Shown in pieces: positions 9,704 to 18,901 of a stretch of DNA of 64,000 nucleotides (positions are counted from its first letter, which is position 1; the number at the start of each line of letters is the position of its first letter). Made by a program: the position numbers and the translations under genes. Origin of the DNA: a bacterium (GTDB taxonomy: Bacteria > Actinomycetota > Acidimicrobiia > Spongiisociales > ZC4RG35); assembly GCA_024638655.1 (NCBI GenBank), contig JAHEJW010000006.1, forward strand, positions 46,520-110,519. The letters run 5' to 3'. Below the pieces are notes generated by a model. It was not told the origin of the DNA and searched no databases. It saw nothing but the letters and a program-made list of their open reading frames with translations.

Positions 9704-9765
9704 CCACTATGGCCCACTTCCCCCCACTTGTCAACCTTTTGTCCCACCTGATTCCACCAGGCCAC
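9704..9765 (-). promoter_or_regulatory. mraZ promoter with 10-bp-phased GTGG (MraZ-box-like) repeats; -35 TTGACA (9729-9734), 17-bp spacer, -10 CATAGT (9706-9711)
   Basis: CCAC (GTGG on minus) at 9704, 9714, 9724, 9744 and 9754, exactly 10-bp phased, plus one at 9762 off phase. The TTGACA/CATAGT pair overlaps the array. Confidence 0.75.
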
Positions 9766-9817
9766 ACCGAGGCCCCCCTGGCCGGTTGACCGACCCATCG
9801 GCACTACGTTCCTGCCG

Positions 9818-10522
9818 ATGTCCGATGTCAACGAATTCGGCCAACCGGTCGGCGAGCCCGTGGGGCTGTGGGCTCCTCCCCCTCTTCCCCAGAGTGTCGC
9901 CCTCAGCGGCAGCACCACCGTCCTCGAACCGCTCGAGTGGACGAGGCACGGTCACGGCCTCTTCGCCGCCTTCTCAACTGCGGGAGAAGACCTCTGGACC
10001 TACATGACGTTCGGTCCGTTCCCCCACCCCGACGCGCTGCGAGACACGATCGATTGGATGGCATCTCAGGAAGACTGGGTTCCCTACGCCTTCGTGGTAG
10101 ATGGCAAGCCACTCGGCTTCGCTTCCTATCTGAGGATCGACCCGTCCCAGGGTGTCATCGAGATCGGAGCGATCGTCCTCTCGCCACGACTACAAAGATC
10201 TGTGCCGGCTACCGAGTCGCTCTATCTGATGATTCGGAACGTCTTCGATCTCGGCTATCGCCGCTGCGAATGGAAATGTGACTCCTTGAACGAGCCGTCT
10301 CGCCAGGCCGGTGAACGACTCGGCTTCCGATACGAGGGGACCTTCCGCAAGGCGATGCACTACAAGGGTCGAAATCGTGATACCGCCTGGTTCGCGATCA
10401 CCGACGACGAGTGGCCCTCGCTCGATCTGGCCTATCGCAGATGGCTATCCGAGGACAACTTCGACATGGATGGGAGACAGTCGAGACGGCTCGGCGAGTT
10501 GATCGAAGAGACCCGCATCTAG
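9818..10522 (+). CDS. GNAT family N-acetyltransferase (RimJ/RimL type)
   Basis: YRRCEWKCDSLNEPSRQAGERLGFRYEGTFRKAMHYKGRNRDTAWFAITDDEW. Confidence 0.88.
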   Translation: MSDVNEFGQPVGEPVGLWAPPPLPQSVALSGSTTVLEPLEWTRHGHGLFAAFSTAGEDLWTYMTFGPFPHPDALRDTIDWMASQEDWVPYAFVVDGKPLGFASYLRIDPSQGVIEIGAIVLSPRLQRSVPATESLYLMIRNVFDLGYRRCEWKCDSLNEPSRQAGERLGFRYEGTFRKAMHYKGRNRDTAWFAITDDEWPSLDLAYRRWLSEDNFDMDGRQSRRLGELIEETRI

Positions 10523-10534
10523 GGTTCCCGGCGA

Positions 10535-11413
10535 ATGGACCTCGATCGAGCCGCCCTGCAACGCCGGGTCAATGAGATGTACCAGCACCATCACGATGCA
10601 CTCGGGATCGAGGGCACTCATGAGATGCTCGATCGCGCAGCTGAGCGCTGGGACCTCGGTGGTCTGCTCGAAGCCGGTGGTGTGATCGATTTTGCTCACG
10701 TCGACGTCGCCGACTGCGGCACCCATGTCGCTGCTGCCGTCAACGCTGCCCTCGACTCTGGCGCCGACACGGTGCTGGCAATCAGTGTCCTTCATGCCTT
10801 CTCGTCGGAGATGGAGATCGCCCGACGTGATGTCGCCGCCGGAGGTGCGCCAGCGGCTCACCCGACCTGGGGCATCCAGGGGCCCGGTCTCGACTTCCGT
10901 GAGGAGTGGCGGGGCGACCATGCGATGCGAAGCCTCAGGCACTTCTGGGCAGCTGCGACGAAGCGGCGTGGCATCTCCGATCGGCGTCTCATCGAGCGGT
11001 ACCCCTATCTGGCGGGCGGAAATCCCCAGGATCTGCCCAATCTCGAAGAGACTGCCGTGCTTGCCCAGAGCGCAGTGATCCTGGCGACGGGCGATCAGTT
11101 CCACCACGGGATCGGTTACGGCATGTCGCCCGATGAGTCGTTGCCGGCAGAGACCAACGGTCTCCAGGCAGCTCGGGAGAGCATGCAGATTGGGATTGAG
11201 CTGATCGAAGCCGGTGATTATTGGGGATACGACCAGCACTGTGTCGAGGCGAAGAGTGACGACCGGGATGTCGCCCAACTCTTCAGGTTTCTCCGGGGGC
11301 CGATGCAGGGACGTCTACTCGATATCGCCTGGTCGGACTCGACCCAGCTCTACGGAGAGCCTCCGCCGACGTGGGCGGCAGGAGGATTCATCGTCTTCGA
11401 GCCTGCAGACTGA
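10535..11413 (+). CDS. Uncharacterised conserved-looking protein
   Basis: Long ORF with clean coding character in an operon-like position after the GNAT gene; family not recognised. Confidence 0.7.
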   Translation: MDLDRAALQRRVNEMYQHHHDALGIEGTHEMLDRAAERWDLGGLLEAGGVIDFAHVDVADCGTHVAAAVNAALDSGADTVLAISVLHAFSSEMEIARRDVAAGGAPAAHPTWGIQGPGLDFREEWRGDHAMRSLRHFWAAATKRRGISDRRLIERYPYLAGGNPQDLPNLEETAVLAQSAVILATGDQFHHGIGYGMSPDESLPAETNGLQAARESMQIGIELIEAGDYWGYDQHCVEAKSDDRDVAQLFRFLRGPMQGRLLDIAWSDSTQLYGEPPPTWAAGGFIVFEPAD

Positions 11414-11501
11414 CTCATTCATCGCGGATCAGACCGACGATTCGAGGCTTGGTCCTTTGATACTCGAAGAAGACGCAGCGAGCAGGGAGGCTTGCGAACC
11501 G

Positions 11502-11849
11502 TTACACGCTCTTATCGAGATAGGGCGTCACTGCGAAAACCACCAAGACGAGGGCGGCCATCACCAGGAAGAAGGCCTGCTCCGTTCCTTCGAGCCCAAG
11601 CCACCCGATCAACCCCAGAGCGATCCCCAGTCCGGCTTCGACGAGGCCGTGAAGTGCCAGAGGAATGAGGCGACCAGGCGAGAGAGGAAGACCTGCCGTC
11701 AGCATTGTCATGACGAGATGCACAACCGCCAATGAATAGGAGAGCACGGCAGCGCCACCTTCCATGCCGAGACCGACCGGAGCCAGTGCGAACACTCCAA
11801 CGATGATGATGTCGATGTAGTTGTGTTGAGCCTTTGTCAGGAGAGTCAT
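11502..11849 (-). CDS. Small multi-pass membrane protein (SPW-repeat-like)
   Basis: MTLLTKAQHNYIDIIIVGVFALAPVGLGMEGGA... about four hydrophobic segments. Confidence 0.65.
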   Translation of the reverse strand: MTLLTKAQHNYIDIIIVGVFALAPVGLGMEGGAAVLSYSLAVVHLVMTMLTAGLPLSPGRLIPLALHGLVEAGLGIALGLIGWLGLEGTEQAFFLVMAALVLVVFAVTPYLDKSV

Positions 11850-11889
11850 TCGACGCCGAAGTTAATCGGAGTCGGCAATTCACCCGACG

Positions 11890-12393
11890 TCAAGCCGACT
11901 CGGCCAACAGATAAGGCCGCCAGTCGGGATCGACTTGAAAACCAGTGGAGGCGTAGATCCAGGCGAATCGTCTCGGGGGACCGGGAGCGCTTCGCAGACG
12001 GAACCCGCTCTCGTCCGGAGTGCGGTCACCTTTCCGCACGTTGCATGCGCGACAACACGCCACCACGTTTTCCCAACTGTGGTCTCCTCCACGCGAGCGC
12101 GGGGTGACGTGGTCCAACGACTCCGCGGGTGCTCCGCAGTATTGGCACTCATGCCCGTCTCTACCGAACACTGCCCTCCGGGTGACCGGGACGGCACGTC
12201 GATAAGGGACCTTCACATATCGGTTGAGCCTGACGACTGAAGGCACCTCGATCGATAGGCTCTCCGACCGCCAGACCTCATCCTTCGTGACGACAACGCT
12301 GGCCTTCTGGGCCATGACGAGCACCAAGGCCCGCCGCTCAGCGACAACCGAGAGCGGCTCGTAGCTGGCGTTGAGTACTAGCGAACGGGCCAT
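11890..12393 (-). CDS. HNH endonuclease domain protein
   Basis: RDGHECQYCGAPAESLDHVTPRSRGGDHSWENVVACCRACNVRKGDRTP. Confidence 0.9.
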   Translation of the reverse strand: MARSLVLNASYEPLSVVAERRALVLVMAQKASVVVTKDEVWRSESLSIEVPSVVRLNRYVKVPYRRAVPVTRRAVFGRDGHECQYCGAPAESLDHVTPRSRGGDHSWENVVACCRACNVRKGDRTPDESGFRLRSAPGPPRRFAWIYASTGFQVDPDWRPYLLAESA

Positions 12394-12462
12394 GTTCTGT
12401 GTGTTGTTTTCGACCTACCTCGTCCGAAAGAGTAGCCCGATAGCGCTTTTGAACCGTCCGAG

Positions 12463-13092
12463 TCAAGAAGAGTTTGAGGCGAGGGGGCGGTCCGCTTGCT
12501 GACCGGTGTCGGACGACCAGAGTGCCTCCCCAACCGCCTGCGTCAGGGCCTCCTCCCATCCCAGAGACACATTTGCGGTCCCAATCGTCTGGTTGACTCC
12601 ATCCGAGGCCACGATCGTCAGGTCACCGTCATCACCGATCGTCACGCCGAGGATCTCAACGGGAATCCGCCCTTTCACCTGACACCACGCATCCGACAGG
12701 CCTTGGGCTATCGCCGACGGATTGGCGGGGACCACACGGAACGACCGCACGTTCTTGCTGAAGACCTCGACGCGGGCACCGGTCTTGAGAGGAGTGATCG
12801 TGACATCGACGTCGAATTCGCGTTTGGGTCGATGGGCCCGCCTGGTCGACCGACCCAGCTGCACCTTGGGATCAGCAGAGCGAATCCCGTACGCGACGAG
12901 AATCTCCCTGAGCTTCTCCATCACGAGGATCTCGTCCGCGCCAGGCTCGAGCCTCACATTTATCCCCCCGCCGATGTCGGTGAGATCGATGGTGACCGCG
13001 GCCACACCGGGGATCTGTTCGAGCCGATTGGCGAGGGTGCCTGTCATGACGTCCGCCTTCTGGCTCTTGTTCGGCGGTGGCGCCGACGCCAT
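12463..13092 (-). CDS. Hypothetical protein
   Basis: MTGTLANRLEQIPGVAAVTIDLTDIGGGINVRLEPGADE...; no family recognised. Start may be 13047. Confidence 0.6.
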   Translation of the reverse strand: MASAPPPNKSQKADVMTGTLANRLEQIPGVAAVTIDLTDIGGGINVRLEPGADEILVMEKLREILVAYGIRSADPKVQLGRSTRRAHRPKREFDVDVTITPLKTGARVEVFSKNVRSFRVVPANPSAIAQGLSDAWCQVKGRIPVEILGVTIGDDGDLTIVASDGVNQTIGTANVSLGWEEALTQAVGEALWSSDTGQQADRPLASNSS

Positions 13093-13298
13093 TCGAGGAA
13101 ATCGATGACGTCGTCACTCTCGAAAGCGGCGTTTTGCTCGCCGTAGGCCGTGAACGCCCGCCAACGCAGATAGGCACGTGACGGTGTGAGCCGTCTTCTC
13201 CGACGCATCGCGAAATAGGTCCTCATCGCCTCAATGAGCAACAGCGGACGACGAAACAGCTCCCCCATGATTTCTCCCAGACCCAGCCTTCTCAACAC
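13044..13298 (-). CDS. Small Arg-rich hypothetical protein
   Basis: 84-aa ORF overlapping the start of the downstream hypothetical gene. Confidence 0.5.
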   Translation of the reverse strand: MLRRLGLGEIMGELFRRPLLLIEAMRTYFAMRRRRRLTPSRAYLRWRAFTAYGEQNAAFESDDVIDFLEWRRRHRRTRARRRTS

Positions 13299-13347
13299 GA
13301 AATCCTGATAGGCCTCCCGGGCCAGAGGCTAGCCCCCACAAACACCG

Positions 13348-14370
13348 GTGGTCGTTATTGTTTCAACAAGCGCGAAGGGACTAGCCCTGACTCAGACAGC
13401 CAATTCCGAGAGCATCGACCGTTTCGGCGATTTATTTCAGAAGATCACCTCGAACGTCGAGACGGTGATCCAGGGCAAGCGCGACGTAATCGAGATGATG
13501 GTGCTGGCACTCGTCTCGGAAGGTCACGTCCTCGTCGAGGATGTCCCCGGGGTGGGAAAGACACAGTTGGCCAAGTCCATCGCGAGATCAATTCACGGCA
13601 TCTTCCACCGCATCCAGTTCACACCGGATCTGTTGCCCTCCGATGTAACTGGAATCTCGGTCTGGGACAGGGACCGCCGTCAGTTCGAGTTCAAGCCGGG
13701 CCCGATCTTTGCCAACATCGTGGTCGGCGACGAGATCAATCGAGCCAGTCCGAAGACCCAGTCGGCGCTACTCGAGGCCATGGAGGAGAAGCAGGTCACT
13801 TCCGACGGCGTCACCCGCCAGGTTCCCCTTCCATTCATGGTCATAGCCACACAGAACCCATTGGAGCACGAAGGCACCTACCCGCTCCCCGAAGCCCAAC
13901 TCGATCGTTTCATGATGAGGGTCGTGATCGGCTATCCGAGCAGGGAGAAGGAGCTCGAGATACTCGACACGCACGGAGTCAGATCGACTTTCCTCGACCT
14001 CGAGCCCGTTGCCACCACCGAGGACATCCAGAGGATGATCGACATCGCCCGTCGCATCTCGGTCTCACAGTCGGTCAGGAACTACATCGTCGATCTGGTT
14101 GAAGGCACGAGGCTCCATCCGGACGTGATGTTGGGAGCCTCCCCCAGGTCGGCCCTCTTCCTACAGCGGCTCGCCAGAGCCAGGGCGGCATCGAATGGCC
14201 GTGACTATGTGATGCCCGACGACATCAAGGCCCTTGCCAATCCGGTCCTGGAACACCGCATGGCCACCAGGCCGGAGGCACAGATGCGAGGCCTCTCCGT
14301 CACCAATCTCATCAACGACGTCTTGTCCAGCATCCGGGTTCCCGGGACCACCTCGAGAATCGCCACATGA
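13348..14370 (+). CDS. MoxR-family AAA+ ATPase
   Basis: EDVPGVGKTQLAKSIARS, GDEINRASPKTQSALLEAMEEKQVT, ATQNPLEHEGTYPLPEAQLDRFMM. Confidence 0.95.
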   Translation: MVVIVSTSAKGLALTQTANSESIDRFGDLFQKITSNVETVIQGKRDVIEMMVLALVSEGHVLVEDVPGVGKTQLAKSIARSIHGIFHRIQFTPDLLPSDVTGISVWDRDRRQFEFKPGPIFANIVVGDEINRASPKTQSALLEAMEEKQVTSDGVTRQVPLPFMVIATQNPLEHEGTYPLPEAQLDRFMMRVVIGYPSREKELEILDTHGVRSTFLDLEPVATTEDIQRMIDIARRISVSQSVRNYIVDLVEGTRLHPDVMLGASPRSALFLQRLARARAASNGRDYVMPDDIKALANPVLEHRMATRPEAQMRGLSVTNLINDVLSSIRVPGTTSRIAT

Positions 14371-14413
14371 AGATCTCACGAGCCAGCCCCAGGATTGGCT
14401 CCGGAGGCAACTG

Positions 14414-15583
14414 ATGCTGACCATCCGGGGTTGGGCACTGCTCGGGGCCGGGCTGGCCATTGTCCTGCTCTGGTACTTGCTGGGAGACCCCGAACTTTTG
14501 CTAACCGGAGTGTTCCTCACGTTGGTGGCCGGGATCGCTCTTCTCTATGTCCGCCTGCACCGGCCCCATCTGAGCGTTGGCCGAAGACTCGGATCGACAA
14601 CCGTCCACAACGGCGACACGACCTCGGTCACGCTGATCCTCACGAATCGCGGTGAGCGCCCTCTCAGGAACATATCTCTGGCTGACGAGGTCCAGGGTTT
14701 GGGCCTCGCCTCATTCGAAATGGCCGGATTGACGCCCGACCAAACCGCATCTGCGACATATCGCGTCACGTGCAGGCCGAGGGGAATCTACGAAGTAGGC
14801 CCCGCCACTGTCACGACGAGAGACCCACTGGGACTGGCAGAGCTCCCCGCGCAGCCTGGGCCCATCGATCGCATCGTCGTGTACCCCACAGTCGAGGATC
14901 TCACCGGTTTCCCGATGACACGGGGCCAGGACCCGGCTATCAACGCGTCCCGCCCGGAGCACAGCCAGAGAGGTGGTGAGGACTTCTACACCTTGAGGGA
15001 GTACCAGCGGGGCGATGACCTCCGGCGTATCCACTGGCCCTCCTCGGCGAAGACCGAAGAGTTGATGATCCGACAATTGGAAACACCCTGGCAGTCGCGA
15101 GCGCTGGTTCTACTTGACGTGCGGCAATCGGTCTACGAGTCATCTGACGCGTTCGAGACGGCGGTCTCGGGTGCTGCCAGCGTCGTCACCCATCTCGTGC
15201 GCTCCGGGTTCGACGCGGATCTCTGGGCTGGAGACGCCAACATCATCGACGCCTCCCGCTACTCGGCGGCCATGGAACGCCTGGCCCTCGTAGAGCCCGA
15301 CCCTTTGATCGACATCACCGCCGTGGCGTCCCGGATCAGACAGACAGGCGGAGGTGGAGCCCTCGTTCTCGTCTCAGGGCTCCCGGACAGAGAACTGCTC
15401 GGAGTCCAACAGTTGCTCTCGAACGACTACCGGACAACCCTCCTGATGGGTGCATCCTCGACCACGCCTCAGACATTGATTGGATTCCATCGAATGGGCG
15501 TGGCCACGATCACGGTCACACCCGGATCCGATTGGGCGGATGAGTGGGCACAGGCGATGAGGAACGCATGGGTCGTCGCATAG
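14414..15583 (+). CDS. DUF58 domain-containing protein
   Basis: LREYQRGDDLRRIHWPSSAKTEELMIRQLE (DUF58 hallmark). Start refined to ATG 14414. Confidence 0.92.
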   Translation: MLTIRGWALLGAGLAIVLLWYLLGDPELLLTGVFLTLVAGIALLYVRLHRPHLSVGRRLGSTTVHNGDTTSVTLILTNRGERPLRNISLADEVQGLGLASFEMAGLTPDQTASATYRVTCRPRGIYEVGPATVTTRDPLGLAELPAQPGPIDRIVVYPTVEDLTGFPMTRGQDPAINASRPEHSQRGGEDFYTLREYQRGDDLRRIHWPSSAKTEELMIRQLETPWQSRALVLLDVRQSVYESSDAFETAVSGAASVVTHLVRSGFDADLWAGDANIIDASRYSAAMERLALVEPDPLIDITAVASRIRQTGGGGALVLVSGLPDRELLGVQQLLSNDYRTTLLMGASSTTPQTLIGFHRMGVATITVTPGSDWADEWAQAMRNAWVVA

Positions 15584-17874
15584 GTCAGGTGGCGGGAATC
15601 GCGGGATTGGTGATGGTCATCACCCGGCTGGGACGTCTGCTTCAGTCCGGACCCGAGATCGTCCAGTGGGAGCTCATCCTGGTGGCATCGGTCTTTCTCG
15701 GTGCGGTCATATGGTGGCTGCTCGAGCAGCTGTCACTCACGCGTTCGATTGCGATAGCCATCTTCGCCGCCGCCGGCCTGATTCTGTTGATTCGGATCAG
15801 TGTTCCGATGACCCTCATCGGAGGGATACTCCCGTCGGTGGAGACGCCGGGAGCCCTGGCCGACGAGATGGTCAGCGCCTTTCGGATAATCCGATCCGGG
15901 GTGCCTCCCGTGCTGCCGACAGAGGGAATCGTCGCCATCCTGGCGATGGTGATGTGGGCGTTGGGAGCCCTCTATTCATGGGGTCTCAGCGTTGGGCCGG
16001 TCGGTGCCCTGACGCTCCCATCGCTCGTCGTCTATCTGCAGTTCGCCGTCTTCGATCGCATCGGCGCAGGGCTCGGCTGGATGACGCTTGCCGCGGGTCT
16101 GCTCGTAGCGACGATCATCTCTGTTGCCCTGGACCGGCGATCCGAAACAGGTCGCGCCCGCGATGCCGAGGGTCGTACGATGCCGAGACGATCGCTGCCC
16201 GGATCGATCACGATGGCGGGATCGATCGCACTGGTTGCGCTTCTGGCGGCATCCACGATCGGGGGAATCCCCTCTGAGTACGGCAACATCCCCTGGCGAT
16301 CAGGTGGGAGTGGCTTCGGAGCAGAAGGTGGGCGCATATCCTTCGACCGCTTCGTCGACCTGCGGCAACGGCTGATCAATCGGAGCAACGAGGTGGTATT
16401 CCGAGCCACGCTGGGCGAAGGCGCACCGCCACCAGAGTCGCTGTACTGGCGTATGGAAACGCTCGACGTCTTCGATGGTGTCGGTTGGAGTCGGTCCTCG
16501 GGGAGCATCCGCAACTACGAGTCCGATGGAGATGTCGGCGCCGACTACCTCCGATATCAGGGAAGCAGCGCCGACGTGCTGCAAATGGTCCAGGTGCAGG
16601 CGCTGGCCGAGACGAGGGTGCCAACGGCCGGAGTCGCAACCGAGATACACCAGCTCTCCAGCCGCCGGGCGATCGATCCTCTGGCCTTTCGGGTGGCTCA
16701 GGATGCGTCGGTTGTCTACCCACCCGTTTTGAGAGAAGGCGATATCTACCAGATTCGCGCCCTGTATCCCGACTACGACGCCGACCTTGGTGTGCTCGCA
16801 TCCAACAACACGGGAGAACTGAGCCCGATGTTCCAGGCCGCCTCGAGTGAGGGCGTGTTCCCCGTTCTGGCAGAGCAACGTGACATCTCAATTGAGAGCC
16901 CGCCCGATCTGGACTTCTACATCGCACTTCCGGAGGACACTCCTCTGACCCTCCGGGGTGTCGCCGCATCTGTCACCCGGGGGGCGACCACCGATTTCGA
17001 GCAGGCATGGATGCTCGAGCACTGGTTCCGCAACAGCGGGACGTTCGAGTACTCCACGGAGGTGAGCACGGGCCATGACTCCCTCGTCCTGGAGGAATGG
17101 CTGAGCGACCCGACCAGCCAGAACTACCGAACCGGCTACTGCGAGCAATTCGCCACGTCGATGGCGGTCCTGGGACGAATGCTGAACATCCCGAGCCGGG
17201 TTGTCCTCGGATTCACACCTGGGGAGGTCACGTCTCAGGACGTGATCCAGGTCAGAGACACCAACGCCCACGCTTGGGTGGAGATGTGGATGCCGGAAGT
17301 GGGATGGGTTCAATTCGACCCCACCCCACGGGGCGAGTTCCTGCCAGAGAGCCTCACCGCCGGATTCGATCCCGATGAGTTCGTCGACGACCCCGGATTC
17401 CCCGACTCCTTGGCGGGAGAGATCAATCCACCCGATGCCGGCAACGCCACCGGCATAGAGGACATCCCGCCCGCCACCGGTGGCGAGCTGGCTCCGCGCT
17501 GGTGGCCATTGCTCATTCCGATACTGATCCTGATCGGCTCCCTGGTACCGGCCGCCAAGCGGGTCCGGCGCAGACGCAGGCTGCGACGGGCTCGCAACGG
17601 CGACATCACGGCGGTATGGGACGAGATCGTGGACCGGTTGGTCGACCTCGGTGAGCCGGTGCCTTCATCCCTGACTCCCATGGAACTGGCCCGAAGCACC
17701 GACGCCGCTCTTCTCTCGCTCGCCGTCGGTTACTCGGCGACGGTATACGGCGGCCGGGAGGGATTGGGATCGGAGCTCGACCTCCTGAGTGCCGAGGGTT
17801 GGCTCTCGCAGAGATACGACACCGGCAGACGCATTCGAGCATCGATGAGCACCCGATCGCTTCTCGACCGCTGA
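15568..17874 (+). CDS. Transglutaminase-like (TgpA/DUF3488) membrane protein
   Basis: N-terminal TM block; GYCEQFATSMAVLGRMLNIPSRVVLGF...DTNAHAWVEMWMPEVGWVQFDPTP. Confidence 0.92.
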   Translation: MGRRIGQVAGIAGLVMVITRLGRLLQSGPEIVQWELILVASVFLGAVIWWLLEQLSLTRSIAIAIFAAAGLILLIRISVPMTLIGGILPSVETPGALADEMVSAFRIIRSGVPPVLPTEGIVAILAMVMWALGALYSWGLSVGPVGALTLPSLVVYLQFAVFDRIGAGLGWMTLAAGLLVATIISVALDRRSETGRARDAEGRTMPRRSLPGSITMAGSIALVALLAASTIGGIPSEYGNIPWRSGGSGFGAEGGRISFDRFVDLRQRLINRSNEVVFRATLGEGAPPPESLYWRMETLDVFDGVGWSRSSGSIRNYESDGDVGADYLRYQGSSADVLQMVQVQALAETRVPTAGVATEIHQLSSRRAIDPLAFRVAQDASVVYPPVLREGDIYQIRALYPDYDADLGVLASNNTGELSPMFQAASSEGVFPVLAEQRDISIESPPDLDFYIALPEDTPLTLRGVAASVTRGATTDFEQAWMLEHWFRNSGTFEYSTEVSTGHDSLVLEEWLSDPTSQNYRTGYCEQFATSMAVLGRMLNIPSRVVLGFTPGEVTSQDVIQVRDTNAHAWVEMWMPEVGWVQFDPTPRGEFLPESLTAGFDPDEFVDDPGFPDSLAGEINPPDAGNATGIEDIPPATGGELAPRWWPLLIPILILIGSLVPAAKRVRRRRRLRRARNGDITAVWDEIVDRLVDLGEPVPSSLTPMELARSTDAALLSLAVGYSATVYGGREGLGSELDLLSAEGWLSQRYDTGRRIRASMSTRSLLDR

Positions 17875-17884
17875 GCGCCCTCCC

Positions 17885-18388
17885 TCAGGACCCGGTGTCC
17901 TCCAGCTCCTCGACTACGTCGTCTTCGACGCGACGGAGCATCGTGAGAAAGCTGTCCCGGTCGTATTCGAAGTGGGTCACGTCCTCTTCCACCTCACGGG
18001 CGATCTCATCGATAGCGACGAAGAACGCCAACTGACCCTGACGAAGGGCATCCATCAACTCCCCCTCGTCGCTGCCCACATGAAAGATCGTGTGGCCGTC
18101 GGTGACGAGCTTCACATCGCTCAGATGCTCTTCCATCCGGCCCTCGCGACGCAAGTAGTCCCACGCCCGTCGAACGCGCTGGAGAGACATGCCGTTGTCT
18201 AGAAGGCTGCGAACGACGCGTAGTGCCACGAGGTCCCTGAATGAGTAGAGCCTGCGGACTCCCGGGCGCCCCCCTGTGCCCTGAATCGAGGGGCTGACCA
18301 GTGCCACGCGGTCCCAATACCGAAGCTGGTGGTGCGTGCAGTTGCTGAGCCGAGACGCCTGCTCGGCTGTGAAGCCTCTCTCCTCCAA
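17885..18388 (-). CDS. MerR-family transcriptional regulator
   Basis: FTAEQASRLSNCTHHQLRYWDRVALVSPS...RRLYSFRDLVALRVVRSLLDNGMSLQRVRRA. TTG start. Confidence 0.85.
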   Translation of the reverse strand: MEERGFTAEQASRLSNCTHHQLRYWDRVALVSPSIQGTGGRPGVRRLYSFRDLVALRVVRSLLDNGMSLQRVRRAWDYLRREGRMEEHLSDVKLVTDGHTIFHVGSDEGELMDALRQGQLAFFVAIDEIAREVEEDVTHFEYDRDSFLTMLRRVEDDVVEELEDTGS

Positions 18389-18526
18389 TGTTCCTTCCTA
18401 AACCTATAGACCAAGCCCGAAGCAGGGCTCGTGTTCTCCTCGTAGCCAGCGCGCTCCCGTCTACGGAACCGGCGGGATGGGCAACAATAGCCTCTTGCGT
18501 CGAACGACGCAGAACCGCGAAAATCG

Positions 18527-18829
18527 CTACTCGGCGGGTTCTTCCGAGGGCTCTTCCTCGGTGTGACGCCAGCCACGAACACGCATTGCGTTGACCAGGC
18601 TCGTCGCCGATGCCACCAGCAAAGCGAAGCCGAGCGCGGCGATCCATGTCACGGACACGTAAGCGATGACGATGGCGAGACCTGCGATGACACCGACTAT
18701 CGAAAAGCGCAGGCCAATCCGGGATGGCTTCTCGATCCGCTTGACCGCCCGCGCCAAATCCGGGTCTTCCTCATAGAACTGACGCTCTATCTCCTCGAGG
18801 ATTCGTTGCTCTTTGTCATCTAGAGGCAT
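18527..18829 (-). CDS. DUF3040 family membrane protein
   Basis: MPLDDKEQRILEEIERQFYEEDPDLARAV followed by two TM segments. Confidence 0.88.
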   Translation of the reverse strand: MPLDDKEQRILEEIERQFYEEDPDLARAVKRIEKPSRIGLRFSIVGVIAGLAIVIAYVSVTWIAALGFALLVASATSLVNAMRVRGWRHTEEEPSEEPAE

Positions 18830-18901
18830 CTACAGGACCCCATGACCGTGTGACTGTGCCCAAAGGAAACAATACACGGGCTTGGGCTTCAGTAGACAAA
18901 G

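Noticed and set aside
10445-11278. 277-aa minus-strand ORF
   Set aside because: Antisense of 10535..11413; the plus frame follows the GNAT gene with better coding composition.
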